From [Muricauda] lutisoli (nom. illeg.) (GTDB lineage Bacteria > Bacteroidota > Bacteroidia > Flavobacteriales > Flavobacteriaceae): a stretch of DNA of 64,000 bases. This document shows, piece after piece, positions 52,541-62,453 of the stretch. Position 1 is the first letter of the stretch. Each line of letters starts with the position of its first letter. Location: positions 124,001 through 188,000 of the forward strand of contig NZ_JAFLND010000001.1 of assembly GCF_017313105.1 (NCBI RefSeq), read 5' to 3'. Below the pieces are notes generated by a model that saw only the letters and a program-made list of their open reading frames with translations, made no database searches and was not told where the DNA came from. The position numbers and the translations under genes were made by a program.

Positions 52541-54528
52541 GAGCAATCAAGCACATACTATTAACCGCTACTACCATTGGACTATTCATTAGCTGTAGGC
52601 AAGAGGCCAAGCAGGATGTAGTTGAAGACAAAGGACCGGAAATGGCCGTGAGTTCCACGGGCTATCCTATTGAAGCTGTAGATATCAGAAACGTAAAGCT
52701 CAAGGATGAGTTTTGGCTTCCCATAATTGAAAGGGTGCAGAACAAGACTATTGAGTATGCTATCGAAAAATGTGAGGAAGAAGGAAGGTTCGACAACTTT
52801 TTGATAGCTGGTGGTGAAATGCAAGGTACCGTTAGAGGGGAAATGCCTTTTGATGATACCGACGTTTATAAAATTATTGAAGGTGCTTCCAATTCCTTGA
52901 TCAGTTCACCAAATCCGCAGCTGGAAAAGTTAATGGATTCTTTGGTGTCCATTATCAAAGTGGGACAGGAAAAAGACGGTTATTTGACCACTTGGAGAAC
53001 AATCGACCCTGCCAACCCACCTGCAGAGTGGGTAGAAGTGAAAAACGGAGAGCGATGGGAGTCCCTTTTTATGAGTCACGAATTGTACAATGCAGGTCAC
53101 TTGTTCGAGGCTGCCGTAGTTCATTACAAAGCTACAGGTAAAAGAAACTTCCTGGATATCGCCATTAAAAATGCCGACTTAATGGTAGAGACTTTTGGCG
53201 ATGGCGAAGGTAAAATTGCTGCTGTACCAGGTCACCAAATCATTGAAACAGGGTTGATCAAATTGTATCAGATTACCAGAAAAGAAGAGTATCTAAAACT
53301 CTCTAGATACTTTTTGGACAACAGGGGGAATCCTGAAAACCATGAACTCTTCGGCCCGTATTCGCAAGATCATGTTCCAGTAGTAGATCAGGATGAAGTA
53401 GTGGGTCACGCTGTACGTGCTGTTTATATGTACGCTGCAATGACGGATATTGCCGCCATTGAAAAGGATACGGCTTATTTAAAGGCTGTTAATGCTTTGT
53501 GGGACAACATGGTGAACAAGAAAATGTACGTAACCGGTGGTATAGGCGCATTGCACGAAGGAGAAGCCTTTGGAGAGAACTATGAATTGCCCAACCTTAC
53601 TGCCTATAATGAGACCTGTGCTGCTATTGGAGATGTATATTGGAACCATAGGTTACACAATTTGACTGGGGATGTCAAGTATTTTGATGTAATCGAACGT
53701 ACCCTTTATAATGGACTGATTTCCGGTCTTTCTTTGGACGGTCAAAAGTTTTTCTACCCAAATGCGTTGGAATCGGATGGAGTTTATAAGTTCAATCAGG
53801 GAGCATGTACTCGAAAAGATTGGTTCGATTGTTCTTGCTGCCCTACCAATGTGATCCGTTTTATTCCTGCTATGCCCGGTTTGATCTATTCCAAAAAAGG
53901 AAACACCATATATGCAAATCTTTACGCAAGCAATGAAGCAAGGGTGGAATTGGAAGAACAAGATGTATTGGTGACCCAGGACACATCTTACCCATGGGAT
54001 GGGAAAGTGAAACTTACTGTAAAACCAGAAGAGGCTGGTGAGTTCACTATTAAACTTAGAATTCCAGGATGGGCCAGAAATGAAGTACTGCCAGGTAATC
54101 TATATCACTATGCCTCCCAAATGGAAGAAAATAATGTGGTTAGTGTAAATGGTGAAAAGGTTGAAGCTGCTGAAGAAGATGGATACTTTACTATTACAAG
54201 AACCTGGGAAAGCGGTGACGTTGTAACCTTGGATTTCCCAATGGAAGTAAGGAAAGTGATTGCAAATCCTTTGGTTGAGGAAGACAAGGGGGAAATGTCG
54301 TTGGAGTATGGCCCCATAGTGTATGCAGTGGAGGAAATCGATAACAAAAACTCTTTTGACCATATCCAATTAACGGCAAACGAAGAATTCAAAGTAGTAA
54401 TGCAGCCCGAATTATTGGGGGGTGTCAACACGATATCAAACGAAATATTAAACGCAATCCCATATTACACATGGTCCAATCGTGGAATTGGCAAAATGAA
54501 GGTATGGTTGCCAACAGAAGGAAATTAA
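52537..54528 (+). CDS. GH127 beta-L-arabinofuranosidase (HypBA1-like) lipoprotein
   Basis: A 663-residue predicted lipoprotein (lipobox FISCR) of the DUF1680/GH127 family. The cysteine-metal site of HypBA1 is present: Glu359-x-Cys361 (YNETCAAIG) and Cys434-Cys435 (FDCSCCPTN), the latter Cys being the expected nucleophile. GGIGALHEGEAFGENYELPN is a family hallmark. HypBA1 removes beta-L-arabinofuranose from hydroxyproline-linked arabino-oligosaccharides. This is the second beta-L-arabinofuranosidase-type protein in the window. Confidence 0.94.
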   Translation: MRAIKHILLTATTIGLFISCRQEAKQDVVEDKGPEMAVSSTGYPIEAVDIRNVKLKDEFWLPIIERVQNKTIEYAIEKCEEEGRFDNFLIAGGEMQGTVRGEMPFDDTDVYKIIEGASNSLISSPNPQLEKLMDSLVSIIKVGQEKDGYLTTWRTIDPANPPAEWVEVKNGERWESLFMSHELYNAGHLFEAAVVHYKATGKRNFLDIAIKNADLMVETFGDGEGKIAAVPGHQIIETGLIKLYQITRKEEYLKLSRYFLDNRGNPENHELFGPYSQDHVPVVDQDEVVGHAVRAVYMYAAMTDIAAIEKDTAYLKAVNALWDNMVNKKMYVTGGIGALHEGEAFGENYELPNLTAYNETCAAIGDVYWNHRLHNLTGDVKYFDVIERTLYNGLISGLSLDGQKFFYPNALESDGVYKFNQGACTRKDWFDCSCCPTNVIRFIPAMPGLIYSKKGNTIYANLYASNEARVELEEQDVLVTQDTSYPWDGKVKLTVKPEEAGEFTIKLRIPGWARNEVLPGNLYHYASQMEENNVVSVNGEKVEAAEEDGYFTITRTWESGDVVTLDFPMEVRKVIANPLVEEDKGEMSLEYGPIVYAVEEIDNKNSFDHIQLTANEEFKVVMQPELLGGVNTISNEILNAIPYYTWSNRGIGKMKVWLPTEGN

Positions 54529-54547
54529 AATCTACAAACTAAACAAC

Positions 54548-56566
54548 ATGAAAAATATAACTAGAGTACTGCTTTTGGCACTGGTTACGGTTTCAAGTTT
54601 TTATAGCTGTAAAAATCAAGAGGAAACCAAGACCAATATTAACGAAGGAGAAATCAATCGGGGATTGGTGGTCAACATGGAAGATACGGGCATAAAAATT
54701 CAACCCACGATGTACGGAATCTTTTTTGAGGATATCAACTTTGCCGCAGATGGTGGGTTGTACGCCGAAATGATCAAAAACCGCTCTTTTGAGTTTACCC
54801 TCCCGAAAACGGGTTGGGTGGAGCCCAATAGTGATAGGCATTCCTATAACAATGAGTCGGGAATTTTATCGGTCATCAAATATTCGGAAGAAGGAACCAA
54901 TCATAATTTTGCCCGTGTTGAGGTCAAGAACGATGAAGGCTACGTGCTTATAAATGAAGGCTTCCGTGGAATGGGAGTTAAAGAGGGTGCTCAATACGAC
55001 TTCTCGGTAAATGCTGCCAAGCGTTCTGGGGACATCCAAAAAATTAAACTCCAAGTGATTGATTCCCTTGATAATGTTCTGGGAGAGACTTCAATTAGTC
55101 CCGATAGCGATTCTTGGAAAACTTATGAGTCAACCTTCGAAGTATCCGAAACAGAGATGAAGGCCAAGGTCAAAATCACTTTCGAGGGTGAAGGTGAAAT
55201 CGACTTGGACATGATTTCCCTTTTTCCTCAAGATACATGGAAAGGCAGAAAGAAAGGGCTACGTAAGGATCTAGTTCAATTGTTGGACGATTTGAATCCT
55301 GGGTTCCTTCGTTTTCCTGGAGGATGTATTGTAGAGGGAAGAACATTGGCCAGAAGATACCAATGGAAAAAAACGGTTGGGGATATCGAGGATAGGGAAA
55401 TATTGGTGAACCGTTGGAACACCGAATTTGCACACCGACCAACTCCGGATTACTATCAGAGTTTTGGTCTTGGGTTCTTTGAATATTTTCAATTATCGGA
55501 AGATATGGGAGCGGAGCCCCTTCCCATTTTGGGGTGTGGGATTGCTTGCCAATTCAACACGGGGGAACTGGTTCCAATGGATGAGTTGGGACCATACGTA
55601 CAAGATGCCCTCGATTTGATTGAGTTCGCCAATGGGGACACCGACACGCCTTGGGGTCAGGTACGTGCAGATATGGGCCACCCAGAACCCTTCAACATGA
55701 AATACATTGGAATCGGGAATGAGCAGTGGGGACCAGCTTACATAGAAAGATATAAAGTTTTTGAAAAGGCCATCAAATCCGAATATCCGGAAATCATCAT
55801 TGTTTCGGGTAGTGGCCCCTTTCCAGAAGGCGATTACTTTGAATATGGTTGGGAACAATTGAAGCAAATGAATGCCGAAATTGTAGATGAACATTATTAC
55901 AAACCCCCAGAATGGTTCCGTGAAAATGCAGACCGTTACGATAGTTATGATCGTAATGGACCCAAGGTTTTTGCAGGGGAGTATGCTGCTCAAACCGTGG
56001 CTATAGCAAGCCCCGAAAATAAAAACAATTGGGAATCAGCACTTTCCGAGGCAGCCTTTATGACCGGTTTGGAAAGAAATGCAGAAGTGGTTCACTTAAC
56101 TTCTTATGCACCGTTGATGGCCCATGCCGATGGTTGGCAATGGACGCCGGACATGATTTGGTTCAACAATTTGGAATCGTTCGGAACGCCTAACTATCAG
56201 GTACAAAAAATGTACTCCACCAATCCAGGAACAGACCTTTTAAAAATAACGGAAGATGGTGATAAGATCATTGGAAAGGATGGGCTTTATGCCAGTGCGG
56301 TTAAAGATTCCAAAACCAATGAACTTATTATCAAGATTGTGAATACATCCGAACAAAGTCAAAATCTTTCTGTTGAGGTAGCAGGAGGTAGCGTAAATGA
56401 TAATGTTACGGTGTTGACAATGGGAATGGACGATTTAGAGGCCGAAAACTCCTTTGAAGAACCGATGAAAATCAGTCCTAAGGAAGGAACCGCTTCTATA
56501 AATGGTGACGTACTAGAAGCAGAAATCCCATCGATGACATTTTCAATCTATAAAATCAGCATGTAG
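54548..56566 (+). CDS. GH51 alpha-L-arabinofuranosidase with carbohydrate-binding module, lipoprotein
   Basis: A 672-residue predicted lipoprotein (lipobox FYSCK followed by NQEE, an acidic stretch like surface-export signals of Bacteroidota). After the N-terminal barrel strand (MYGIFFEDINFAADGGLYAE) a CBM4_9-like module is inserted (about 80-225). The catalytic residues are Glu392 (GIGNEQWG) and Glu478 (FAGEYAAQ). This longer GH51 form differs from the exported one at 46481, so the two probably act on different substrates or at different sites. Confidence 0.93.
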   Translation: MKNITRVLLLALVTVSSFYSCKNQEETKTNINEGEINRGLVVNMEDTGIKIQPTMYGIFFEDINFAADGGLYAEMIKNRSFEFTLPKTGWVEPNSDRHSYNNESGILSVIKYSEEGTNHNFARVEVKNDEGYVLINEGFRGMGVKEGAQYDFSVNAAKRSGDIQKIKLQVIDSLDNVLGETSISPDSDSWKTYESTFEVSETEMKAKVKITFEGEGEIDLDMISLFPQDTWKGRKKGLRKDLVQLLDDLNPGFLRFPGGCIVEGRTLARRYQWKKTVGDIEDREILVNRWNTEFAHRPTPDYYQSFGLGFFEYFQLSEDMGAEPLPILGCGIACQFNTGELVPMDELGPYVQDALDLIEFANGDTDTPWGQVRADMGHPEPFNMKYIGIGNEQWGPAYIERYKVFEKAIKSEYPEIIIVSGSGPFPEGDYFEYGWEQLKQMNAEIVDEHYYKPPEWFRENADRYDSYDRNGPKVFAGEYAAQTVAIASPENKNNWESALSEAAFMTGLERNAEVVHLTSYAPLMAHADGWQWTPDMIWFNNLESFGTPNYQVQKMYSTNPGTDLLKITEDGDKIIGKDGLYASAVKDSKTNELIIKIVNTSEQSQNLSVEVAGGSVNDNVTVLTMGMDDLEAENSFEEPMKISPKEGTASINGDVLEAEIPSMTFSIYKISM

Positions 56567-56569
56567 AAA

Positions 56570-58501
56570 ATGAAGCATAGGGTTGGTAACATCATGTGGC
56601 TGTTTGTTCTAACAGCATTCTTTTTCGGTTGTGAACCGGAAGGAAGTGGTGTGTCCATGACCAACCAAGAAGGAACGCTTCGGGCAGAGTTGTTTTTGGA
56701 TAATGAAGGAAAACCTTTTTACCAACTGTTCCATAAGGACAGTATGGTTTTGGATACTTCATATATCGGGCTCATTTTGGAAAATGTTGATTTATCCAAA
56801 AATCTCACGCTTGACAAAAAGCAACCTGTTCAGCAAATCTCTGAATCCTACACCATGTTTCATGGAAAACAAAAGGATATTAGCTATAGTGCAAATAAAT
56901 ATGTGGTTAGCTTTTCTTCAGAAAGTGGAATAACATTGGAATGTCAATTTAACTTGTCCAATACAGGTTTTGCGTTTAGATATCGAGTTTTGGGAGCAGA
57001 GGATAAACCTATCACCATTACTGGAGAATCTTCCAGCTATGGTTTTCCTAAAAATACAATTTCTTGGATGCAGCCTATGTCAAAGGCAAAAACAGGATGG
57101 AGTGAGACCAACCCTTCCTATGAGGAACATTATATAATGGAGATTCCCGTAGATGAGCCATCACCTATTGGAGAAGGGTATGTTTGCCCAGCCTTGTTCA
57201 AAACTGGGGATTCTTGGTTATTGGTGAGCGAAACCGATTTGCATGAAGACTATTGTGGAACAAGACTCATTTATGAGGAGGATAAAAACGGATTAGCTGT
57301 CAGCTTTCCTCAAAAAGAAGAAGTATTCCCTGGAGGAGGTTTGTTGCCGAAAGGCGAATTGCCCTTCACAACCCCATGGAGAATCATTAGTGTTGGTGAT
57401 TTAGATCAAATTGTAGAAAGTACCCTTGGAACTGATTTGGCAGCTCCGGCAATTACAATGGATACCGCTCCCGTAAAAGGTGGTTTGGCGACATGGAGCT
57501 GGGTGTTGTTGAAAGATGATAGGATCGATTATGAAACATCACATCAATTTATTGACTATGCCGCTTCGATGAACTGGCCCTATACCTTGATCGATGTGAA
57601 TTGGGACCAAAAAATCGGATTTGATCGGATGCAGGAACTTATCGATTATGCAGACTCAAAAGGAGTAAAAGTTATCCTATGGTACAATTCTTCAGGGGAT
57701 TGGAACAGTACGGAATATACCCCAAAAAGTAAACTGCTGAATTCAAAAGACAGAAGGGAAGAATTCGCCAAGCTTAAAAAAATGGGTGTGGGCGGATTAA
57801 AAATTGACTTTTTCGGAGGCGACGGACAATCCATGATTGCTTACTATCACGATATTTTGAAGGATGCCGCCGATTTTGGCCTGTTGATCAACTTTCATGG
57901 GGCTACTTTACCACGGGGATGGCACCGAACTTACCCAAACCTGATGACCATGGAATCCATAAAAGGGGAGGAGTTCGTTACATTTGATCAGGCAGTTGCC
58001 GATCTTCAACCTAGCCATTCTGCAGTAATTCCATTTACAAGAAATGTTTACGACCCCATGGATTTTACACCCATGGTATTGGATAGTATACCTCATATTG
58101 ACCGAAGAACAACAACGACTTTTGAATTGGCACTGCCCATTTTGTTAACATCCGGCATACAGCATATTGCTGAAATACCTGATGGAATGGCCAAAATGCC
58201 CAAAGCAGTGGTCGAAATGTTAAAGCAAGTGCCTACCCAGTGGGATGAGATCAAATTTATCCAGGGTTATCCAGGTAAAGAAGTCATAATGGCCAGGCGC
58301 AAGGGACCTGAGTGGTATGTGGTTGGAATAAACGGTGAAAAAGTCCAAAAATCGTGGACAGTGGACCTTTCTTTTGCAGAAAATCAAGAGGGTACGCTAT
58401 TTTACGATAATGGAACAAAAATTCCTGGAATTAAAGACATAGACAAATCCTTCACGAAAATAGAAGTGGAGCCCTATGGAGGATTCGTTATAAAAATATA
58501 A
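56570..58501 (+). CDS. GH97 glycosidase lipoprotein, possibly alpha-galactosidase/beta-L-arabinopyranosidase
   Basis: A 643-residue predicted lipoprotein (lipobox FFGCE) of GH97. The N-terminal beta-sandwich (about 30-290) and the barrel (about 300-550) are visible. Asp413 in GLKIDFFGGD fits the nucleophile of the retaining branch, whereas inverting GH97 alpha-glucosidases use other residues. A retaining GH97 from Bacteroides thetaiotaomicron acts on both alpha-galactosides and beta-L-arabinopyranosides, which fits this locus. Exact specificity is inferred. Confidence 0.88.
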   Translation: MKHRVGNIMWLFVLTAFFFGCEPEGSGVSMTNQEGTLRAELFLDNEGKPFYQLFHKDSMVLDTSYIGLILENVDLSKNLTLDKKQPVQQISESYTMFHGKQKDISYSANKYVVSFSSESGITLECQFNLSNTGFAFRYRVLGAEDKPITITGESSSYGFPKNTISWMQPMSKAKTGWSETNPSYEEHYIMEIPVDEPSPIGEGYVCPALFKTGDSWLLVSETDLHEDYCGTRLIYEEDKNGLAVSFPQKEEVFPGGGLLPKGELPFTTPWRIISVGDLDQIVESTLGTDLAAPAITMDTAPVKGGLATWSWVLLKDDRIDYETSHQFIDYAASMNWPYTLIDVNWDQKIGFDRMQELIDYADSKGVKVILWYNSSGDWNSTEYTPKSKLLNSKDRREEFAKLKKMGVGGLKIDFFGGDGQSMIAYYHDILKDAADFGLLINFHGATLPRGWHRTYPNLMTMESIKGEEFVTFDQAVADLQPSHSAVIPFTRNVYDPMDFTPMVLDSIPHIDRRTTTTFELALPILLTSGIQHIAEIPDGMAKMPKAVVEMLKQVPTQWDEIKFIQGYPGKEVIMARRKGPEWYVVGINGEKVQKSWTVDLSFAENQEGTLFYDNGTKIPGIKDIDKSFTKIEVEPYGGFVIKI

Positions 58502-58528
58502 AGAACAATAGAAGTTAGTTAAAGAGCA

Positions 58529-60205
58529 ATGAAAAAATACGTAATAGGACTTGATTATGGTTCCGACTCGGTAAGAGCGGTAATGATTGACGCCCAAAAT
58601 GGGGCGGAGTTGGCGTCCGAAGTATTCTGGTACCCCAGATGGAAAGCACAAAAGTACTGTAAGCCTGCTATAAATCAATTCCGACAACACCCTTTGGACC
58701 ATATTGAGGGACTGGAACACACCATAACATCGGTAATGGAGCAAAGTGGAGTTTCCCCAGAAACTGTGAAGGGTGTCTGTATTGATACCACAGGCTCTTC
58801 CCCAATGCCCGTGACCAAAGATGGTACGGCATTGGCCTGTGTGAAGGGATTTGAGGAAAATCCAAATGCCATGATGGTACTTTGGAAAGACCATACTGCT
58901 GTAAAGGAAGCAAACGAAATAAACGAATTGGCCAGAAATTGGGGAGGAGTGGATTATACCATGTTCGAAGGTGGAATATATTCTTCCGAGTGGTTCTGGG
59001 CCAAAATTCTACATGTGGCCAGAGAAGACAAAAGCGTAATCGATGCCACGCATACCTGGATGGAGCATTGTGATTTTATCACCTATCTCCTAGGGGACGA
59101 AAAGGATTTAAAGGATTTTAAAAGAAGTAGATGTGCGGCAGGGCATAAGGCCATGTGGCACGAGAGCTGGGGCGGACTTCCGGATAAAGAGTTTTTATCC
59201 AAATTGGATCCATACTTGGCATCACTTCGCGATGATTTGTATGAAGAAACATTTACATCCAACGAAATTGCTGGCCATTTAAATAAGGAGTGGGCGGACA
59301 AATTGGGACTCACTACCGACACAGTAATAGCCGTAGGAACCTTTGATGCCCATGCGGGAGCGGTAGGGGCCAAAGTGGACCATCATGCCCTAGTTCGGGT
59401 AATGGGAACCTCTACCTGCGATATCATGGTGTCCTCCAATGAAGCTGTGGGAGACAGAACCGTTAAGGGAATATGTGGACAGGTCGATGGTTCCGTAATT
59501 CCAGGAATGGTGGGTCTTGAAGCAGGTCAATCCGCTTTTGGCGATGTGTTGGCATGGTTCAAAAGCGTATTGCAATGGCCAATGGACAACCTTGTTTTAA
59601 ATTCCAAGGTCCTTTCCGAAGCTCAAAAAAAAGAACTTAAGGCCGAAGTGGAATCAAAGTTTATTCGCTCCTTGGCCGAACAGGCTGAGGGAATTCCCTT
59701 GTCCGAAGCAATACCTGTTGCCTTGGATTGGGTGAATGGGCGAAGAACACCGGATGCCAATCAAGAATTGAAGAGTGCGATTTCAGGAATCTCGTTGGGA
59801 ACCAAGGCACCACATATTTTTAAATCTTTGGTAAATGCCATTTGTTTTGGCGCCAAAATGATCGTGGATCGTTTTGAGGAAGAAGGCGTGAAAATCGAGA
59901 CCGTAATCGGTATCGGTGGAGTGGCCAGAAAATCTCCGTTCATTATGCAAACTTTGGCAAATGTGTTGAACATGCCCATTAAAGTAGCTGAATCGGACCA
60001 GGCACCTGCATTGGGTGCGGCAATCTATGCAGCTGTTGCCTCCGGAATCTATGACAATGTGATCGAGGCCAGTAAAGTCATGGGAAGTGATTTTGAAGCA
60101 GAATATTTTCCACAATCCTCCCAAGTGGAAGTGTATGCCAAATTATTGGAAGAATACAAACAACTTGGAAACTTTGTGGAAGAACAAACCAATAAAAATA
60201 AGTAA
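58529..60205 (+). CDS. araB: Ribulokinase
   Basis: A 558-residue FGGY-family kinase that phosphorylates L-ribulose to L-ribulose 5-phosphate in the cytoplasm. The N-terminal GLDYGSDSVRAVMIDAQNG and the ATP-site motifs MGTSTCDIM and IGIGGVARKSPFIMQ are present, and the length fits AraB. It lies 27 bases after the GH97 gene and 2 bases before araD, so it is part of the same operon. Confidence 0.96.
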   Translation: MKKYVIGLDYGSDSVRAVMIDAQNGAELASEVFWYPRWKAQKYCKPAINQFRQHPLDHIEGLEHTITSVMEQSGVSPETVKGVCIDTTGSSPMPVTKDGTALACVKGFEENPNAMMVLWKDHTAVKEANEINELARNWGGVDYTMFEGGIYSSEWFWAKILHVAREDKSVIDATHTWMEHCDFITYLLGDEKDLKDFKRSRCAAGHKAMWHESWGGLPDKEFLSKLDPYLASLRDDLYEETFTSNEIAGHLNKEWADKLGLTTDTVIAVGTFDAHAGAVGAKVDHHALVRVMGTSTCDIMVSSNEAVGDRTVKGICGQVDGSVIPGMVGLEAGQSAFGDVLAWFKSVLQWPMDNLVLNSKVLSEAQKKELKAEVESKFIRSLAEQAEGIPLSEAIPVALDWVNGRRTPDANQELKSAISGISLGTKAPHIFKSLVNAICFGAKMIVDRFEEEGVKIETVIGIGGVARKSPFIMQTLANVLNMPIKVAESDQAPALGAAIYAAVASGIYDNVIEASKVMGSDFEAEYFPQSSQVEVYAKLLEEYKQLGNFVEEQTNKNK

Positions 60206-60207
60206 GC

Positions 60208-60909
60208 ATGAGCTCAAAATATAAATCGCTCAAAGAAGAATGCTATGAGGCCAACATGGAGCTCAATGCCCTAGGTCTTGTTATATATACCTTCGGTAAT
60301 GTGAGCGCTGTGGACAGGGACAATGCTGTTTTCGCCATAAAACCCAGTGGCGTACCTTATGAAACTCTAAAACCAGATGATATTGTGATCATGGATTACG
60401 ATAATAATGTGGTAGAGGGAGGATTGAGGCCATCATCCGATACGAAAACCCATAGCTATCTCTATAAAAACTGGGGAAATATTGGAGGTGTGGCCCATAC
60501 GCATGCTATGTATTCCGTTTCTTGGGCACAAGCCCAAAAGGACATTCCAATTTTTGGAACTACACATGCCGATCACCTTACACAGGATATCCCTTGTGCA
60601 CCACCAATGGCAGATGAATTGATCGAGGGAAATTATGAACACAATACGGGAATCCAGATTTTGGACTGTTTTAAAGAAAGAAATTTGGATTATAACGAGG
60701 TTGAAATGGTGCTTATCGGAAACCATGGTCCATTTGCTTGGGGAAAAAACGCTGCCAAGGCGGTTTATAATACCAAAGTACTGGAAACTGTGGCCCAAAT
60801 GGCCTATTTAACCTTACAGATAAATCCTGAGGCACCTAGATTAAAAGATTCACTAATAAAAAAACACTACGAACGTAAACATGGCAAAAACGCCTATTAC
60901 GGTCAATAA
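60208..60909 (+). CDS. araD: L-ribulose-5-phosphate 4-epimerase
   Basis: A 233-residue class II aldolase-family enzyme that converts L-ribulose 5-phosphate to D-xylulose 5-phosphate. Zinc ligands are in VAHTHAMYSVSWAQ (His-x-His) and IGNHGPFAWG; SGVPYETLKPDDIV and TTHADHLTQDIPC are family motifs. Length matches AraD. The gene lies between araB and araA. Confidence 0.97.
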   Translation: MSSKYKSLKEECYEANMELNALGLVIYTFGNVSAVDRDNAVFAIKPSGVPYETLKPDDIVIMDYDNNVVEGGLRPSSDTKTHSYLYKNWGNIGGVAHTHAMYSVSWAQAQKDIPIFGTTHADHLTQDIPCAPPMADELIEGNYEHNTGIQILDCFKERNLDYNEVEMVLIGNHGPFAWGKNAAKAVYNTKVLETVAQMAYLTLQINPEAPRLKDSLIKKHYERKHGKNAYYGQ

Positions 60910-60924
60910 TCAAATTACAGTTAA

Positions 60925-62430
60925 ATGAAAATATCCGAAAAAGAAATCTGGTTTGTAACAGGAAGCCAACATTTGTATGGACCAGAGACTTTAAAACAAG
61001 TAGCCAGCAATTCAAAAGAGATCGTTGATGGTTTGAATGCAGCAGGTAAGTTGCCGGTTTCCTTGGTTTTTAAACCTATAGTTACTACCCCACAAGAGAT
61101 CACCTCCTTTTGTCGTGAAGCAAGTAACAATCCATCCTGTATAGGTGTTGTTGCATGGATGCATACCTTTTCCCCAGCAAAAATGTGGATAGCGGGTCTT
61201 AAGATTTTAAGCAAGCCCATGTGCCATTTGCATACACAGTTTAATGCAGAAATTCCGTGGGATAGCATTGATATGGATTTTATGAACCTGAACCAGTCCG
61301 CACATGGTGACCGTGAGTTTGGATTTATGATGTCCAGAATGCGTAAAAACCGTAAAGTAGTGGTAGGTCACTGGAAAGATGAACGCGTTCAGAATAAACT
61401 TTCCATATGGGCACGTGTAGCGTTAGGCGCAAACGAGTTAAAGCACATGAAAGTTGCTAGGTTTGGTGACAATATGCGTGAAGTAGCCGTTACCGAAGGA
61501 GATAAAGTGGCTGCTCAAATGCGTTTTGGGGTGGCGGTAAACGGTTACGACTCCTCTGATATCACCAACATTATTGATGGATTGGACCAAAAAGCAGTGG
61601 ATCAATTGTTGGAAGAATACGAAACCAGTTACAATTTGTCAGAATCACTTCAAAAGAATGGAGCGCAAAGACAATCTTTGATTGATTCAGCTAAAATAGA
61701 ATTGGGACTTAGAACCTTTTTGGAAGATGGTGGATTCAAGGCTTTTACGGATACTTTTGAAAATCTAGGTGTTTTAAAGCAACTTCCTGGTCTCGCGGTT
61801 CAGCGTCTAATGGCCGATGGCTATGGTTTCGGAGCCGAAGGTGATTGGAAGATGGCGGCTTTGACAAGAGCAATGAAAGTGATGGCGGAAGGATTGGAAG
61901 GAGGAACTTCGTTTATGGAGGATTATACCTATCATTTCACCCCCAAAAAGGATTATGTTTTAGGTTCCCACATGTTGGAGATCTGCCCTTCCATTGCAAG
62001 TGCAAAACCCTCCTGTGAAGTACATCCGTTGGGTATTGGAGGCAAAGAGGATCCCGTAAGATTAGTTTTTGATTCCCCTGCTGGTGACGCATTGAACGCT
62101 TCATTGATCGATATGGGAAACAGGTTCCGTTTGATCGTAAACGAAGTAGAGGCCGTGGAACCAATGTCCGATTTGCCAAAACTGCCGGTGGCGCGTGTGC
62201 TTTGGGACGCCAAACCTAATTTGGAGGTTGCAGCGACTGCGTGGATCCATGCAGGAGGTGCGCACCATACGGTATATACCCAGGCATTGACTACGGAATA
62301 TATGGAAGATTTTGCCGATATTTTCGGAATAGAACTATTAGTAATAGATTCGGACACCAAACTAAGAACATTCAAAGACCAACTCCACGCCAATGAGGCT
62401 TATTATCATTTGTTTCAACACGGCATGTAG
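60925..62430 (+). CDS. araA: L-arabinose isomerase
   Basis: A 501-residue isomerase that converts L-arabinose to L-ribulose, using Mn2+. The family start [15 protein letters not shown], the motif [12 protein letters not shown], metal-site Glu residues around [17 protein letters not shown], and the C-terminal [10 protein letters not shown] are all present. Length and order (araB-araD-araA) confirm the pathway. Confidence 0.98.
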   Translation: MKISEKEIWFVTGSQHLYGPETLKQVASNSKEIVDGLNAAGKLPVSLVFKPIVTTPQEITSFCREASNNPSCIGVVAWMHTFSPAKMWIAGLKILSKPMCHLHTQFNAEIPWDSIDMDFMNLNQSAHGDREFGFMMSRMRKNRKVVVGHWKDERVQNKLSIWARVALGANELKHMKVARFGDNMREVAVTEGDKVAAQMRFGVAVNGYDSSDITNIIDGLDQKAVDQLLEEYETSYNLSESLQKNGAQRQSLIDSAKIELGLRTFLEDGGFKAFTDTFENLGVLKQLPGLAVQRLMADGYGFGAEGDWKMAALTRAMKVMAEGLEGGTSFMEDYTYHFTPKKDYVLGSHMLEICPSIASAKPSCEVHPLGIGGKEDPVRLVFDSPAGDALNASLIDMGNRFRLIVNEVEAVEPMSDLPKLPVARVLWDAKPNLEVAATAWIHAGGAHHTVYTQALTTEYMEDFADIFGIELLVIDSDTKLRTFKDQLHANEAYYHLFQHGM

Positions 62431-62453
62431 TCAACTAATTTAAACCTAAGACA

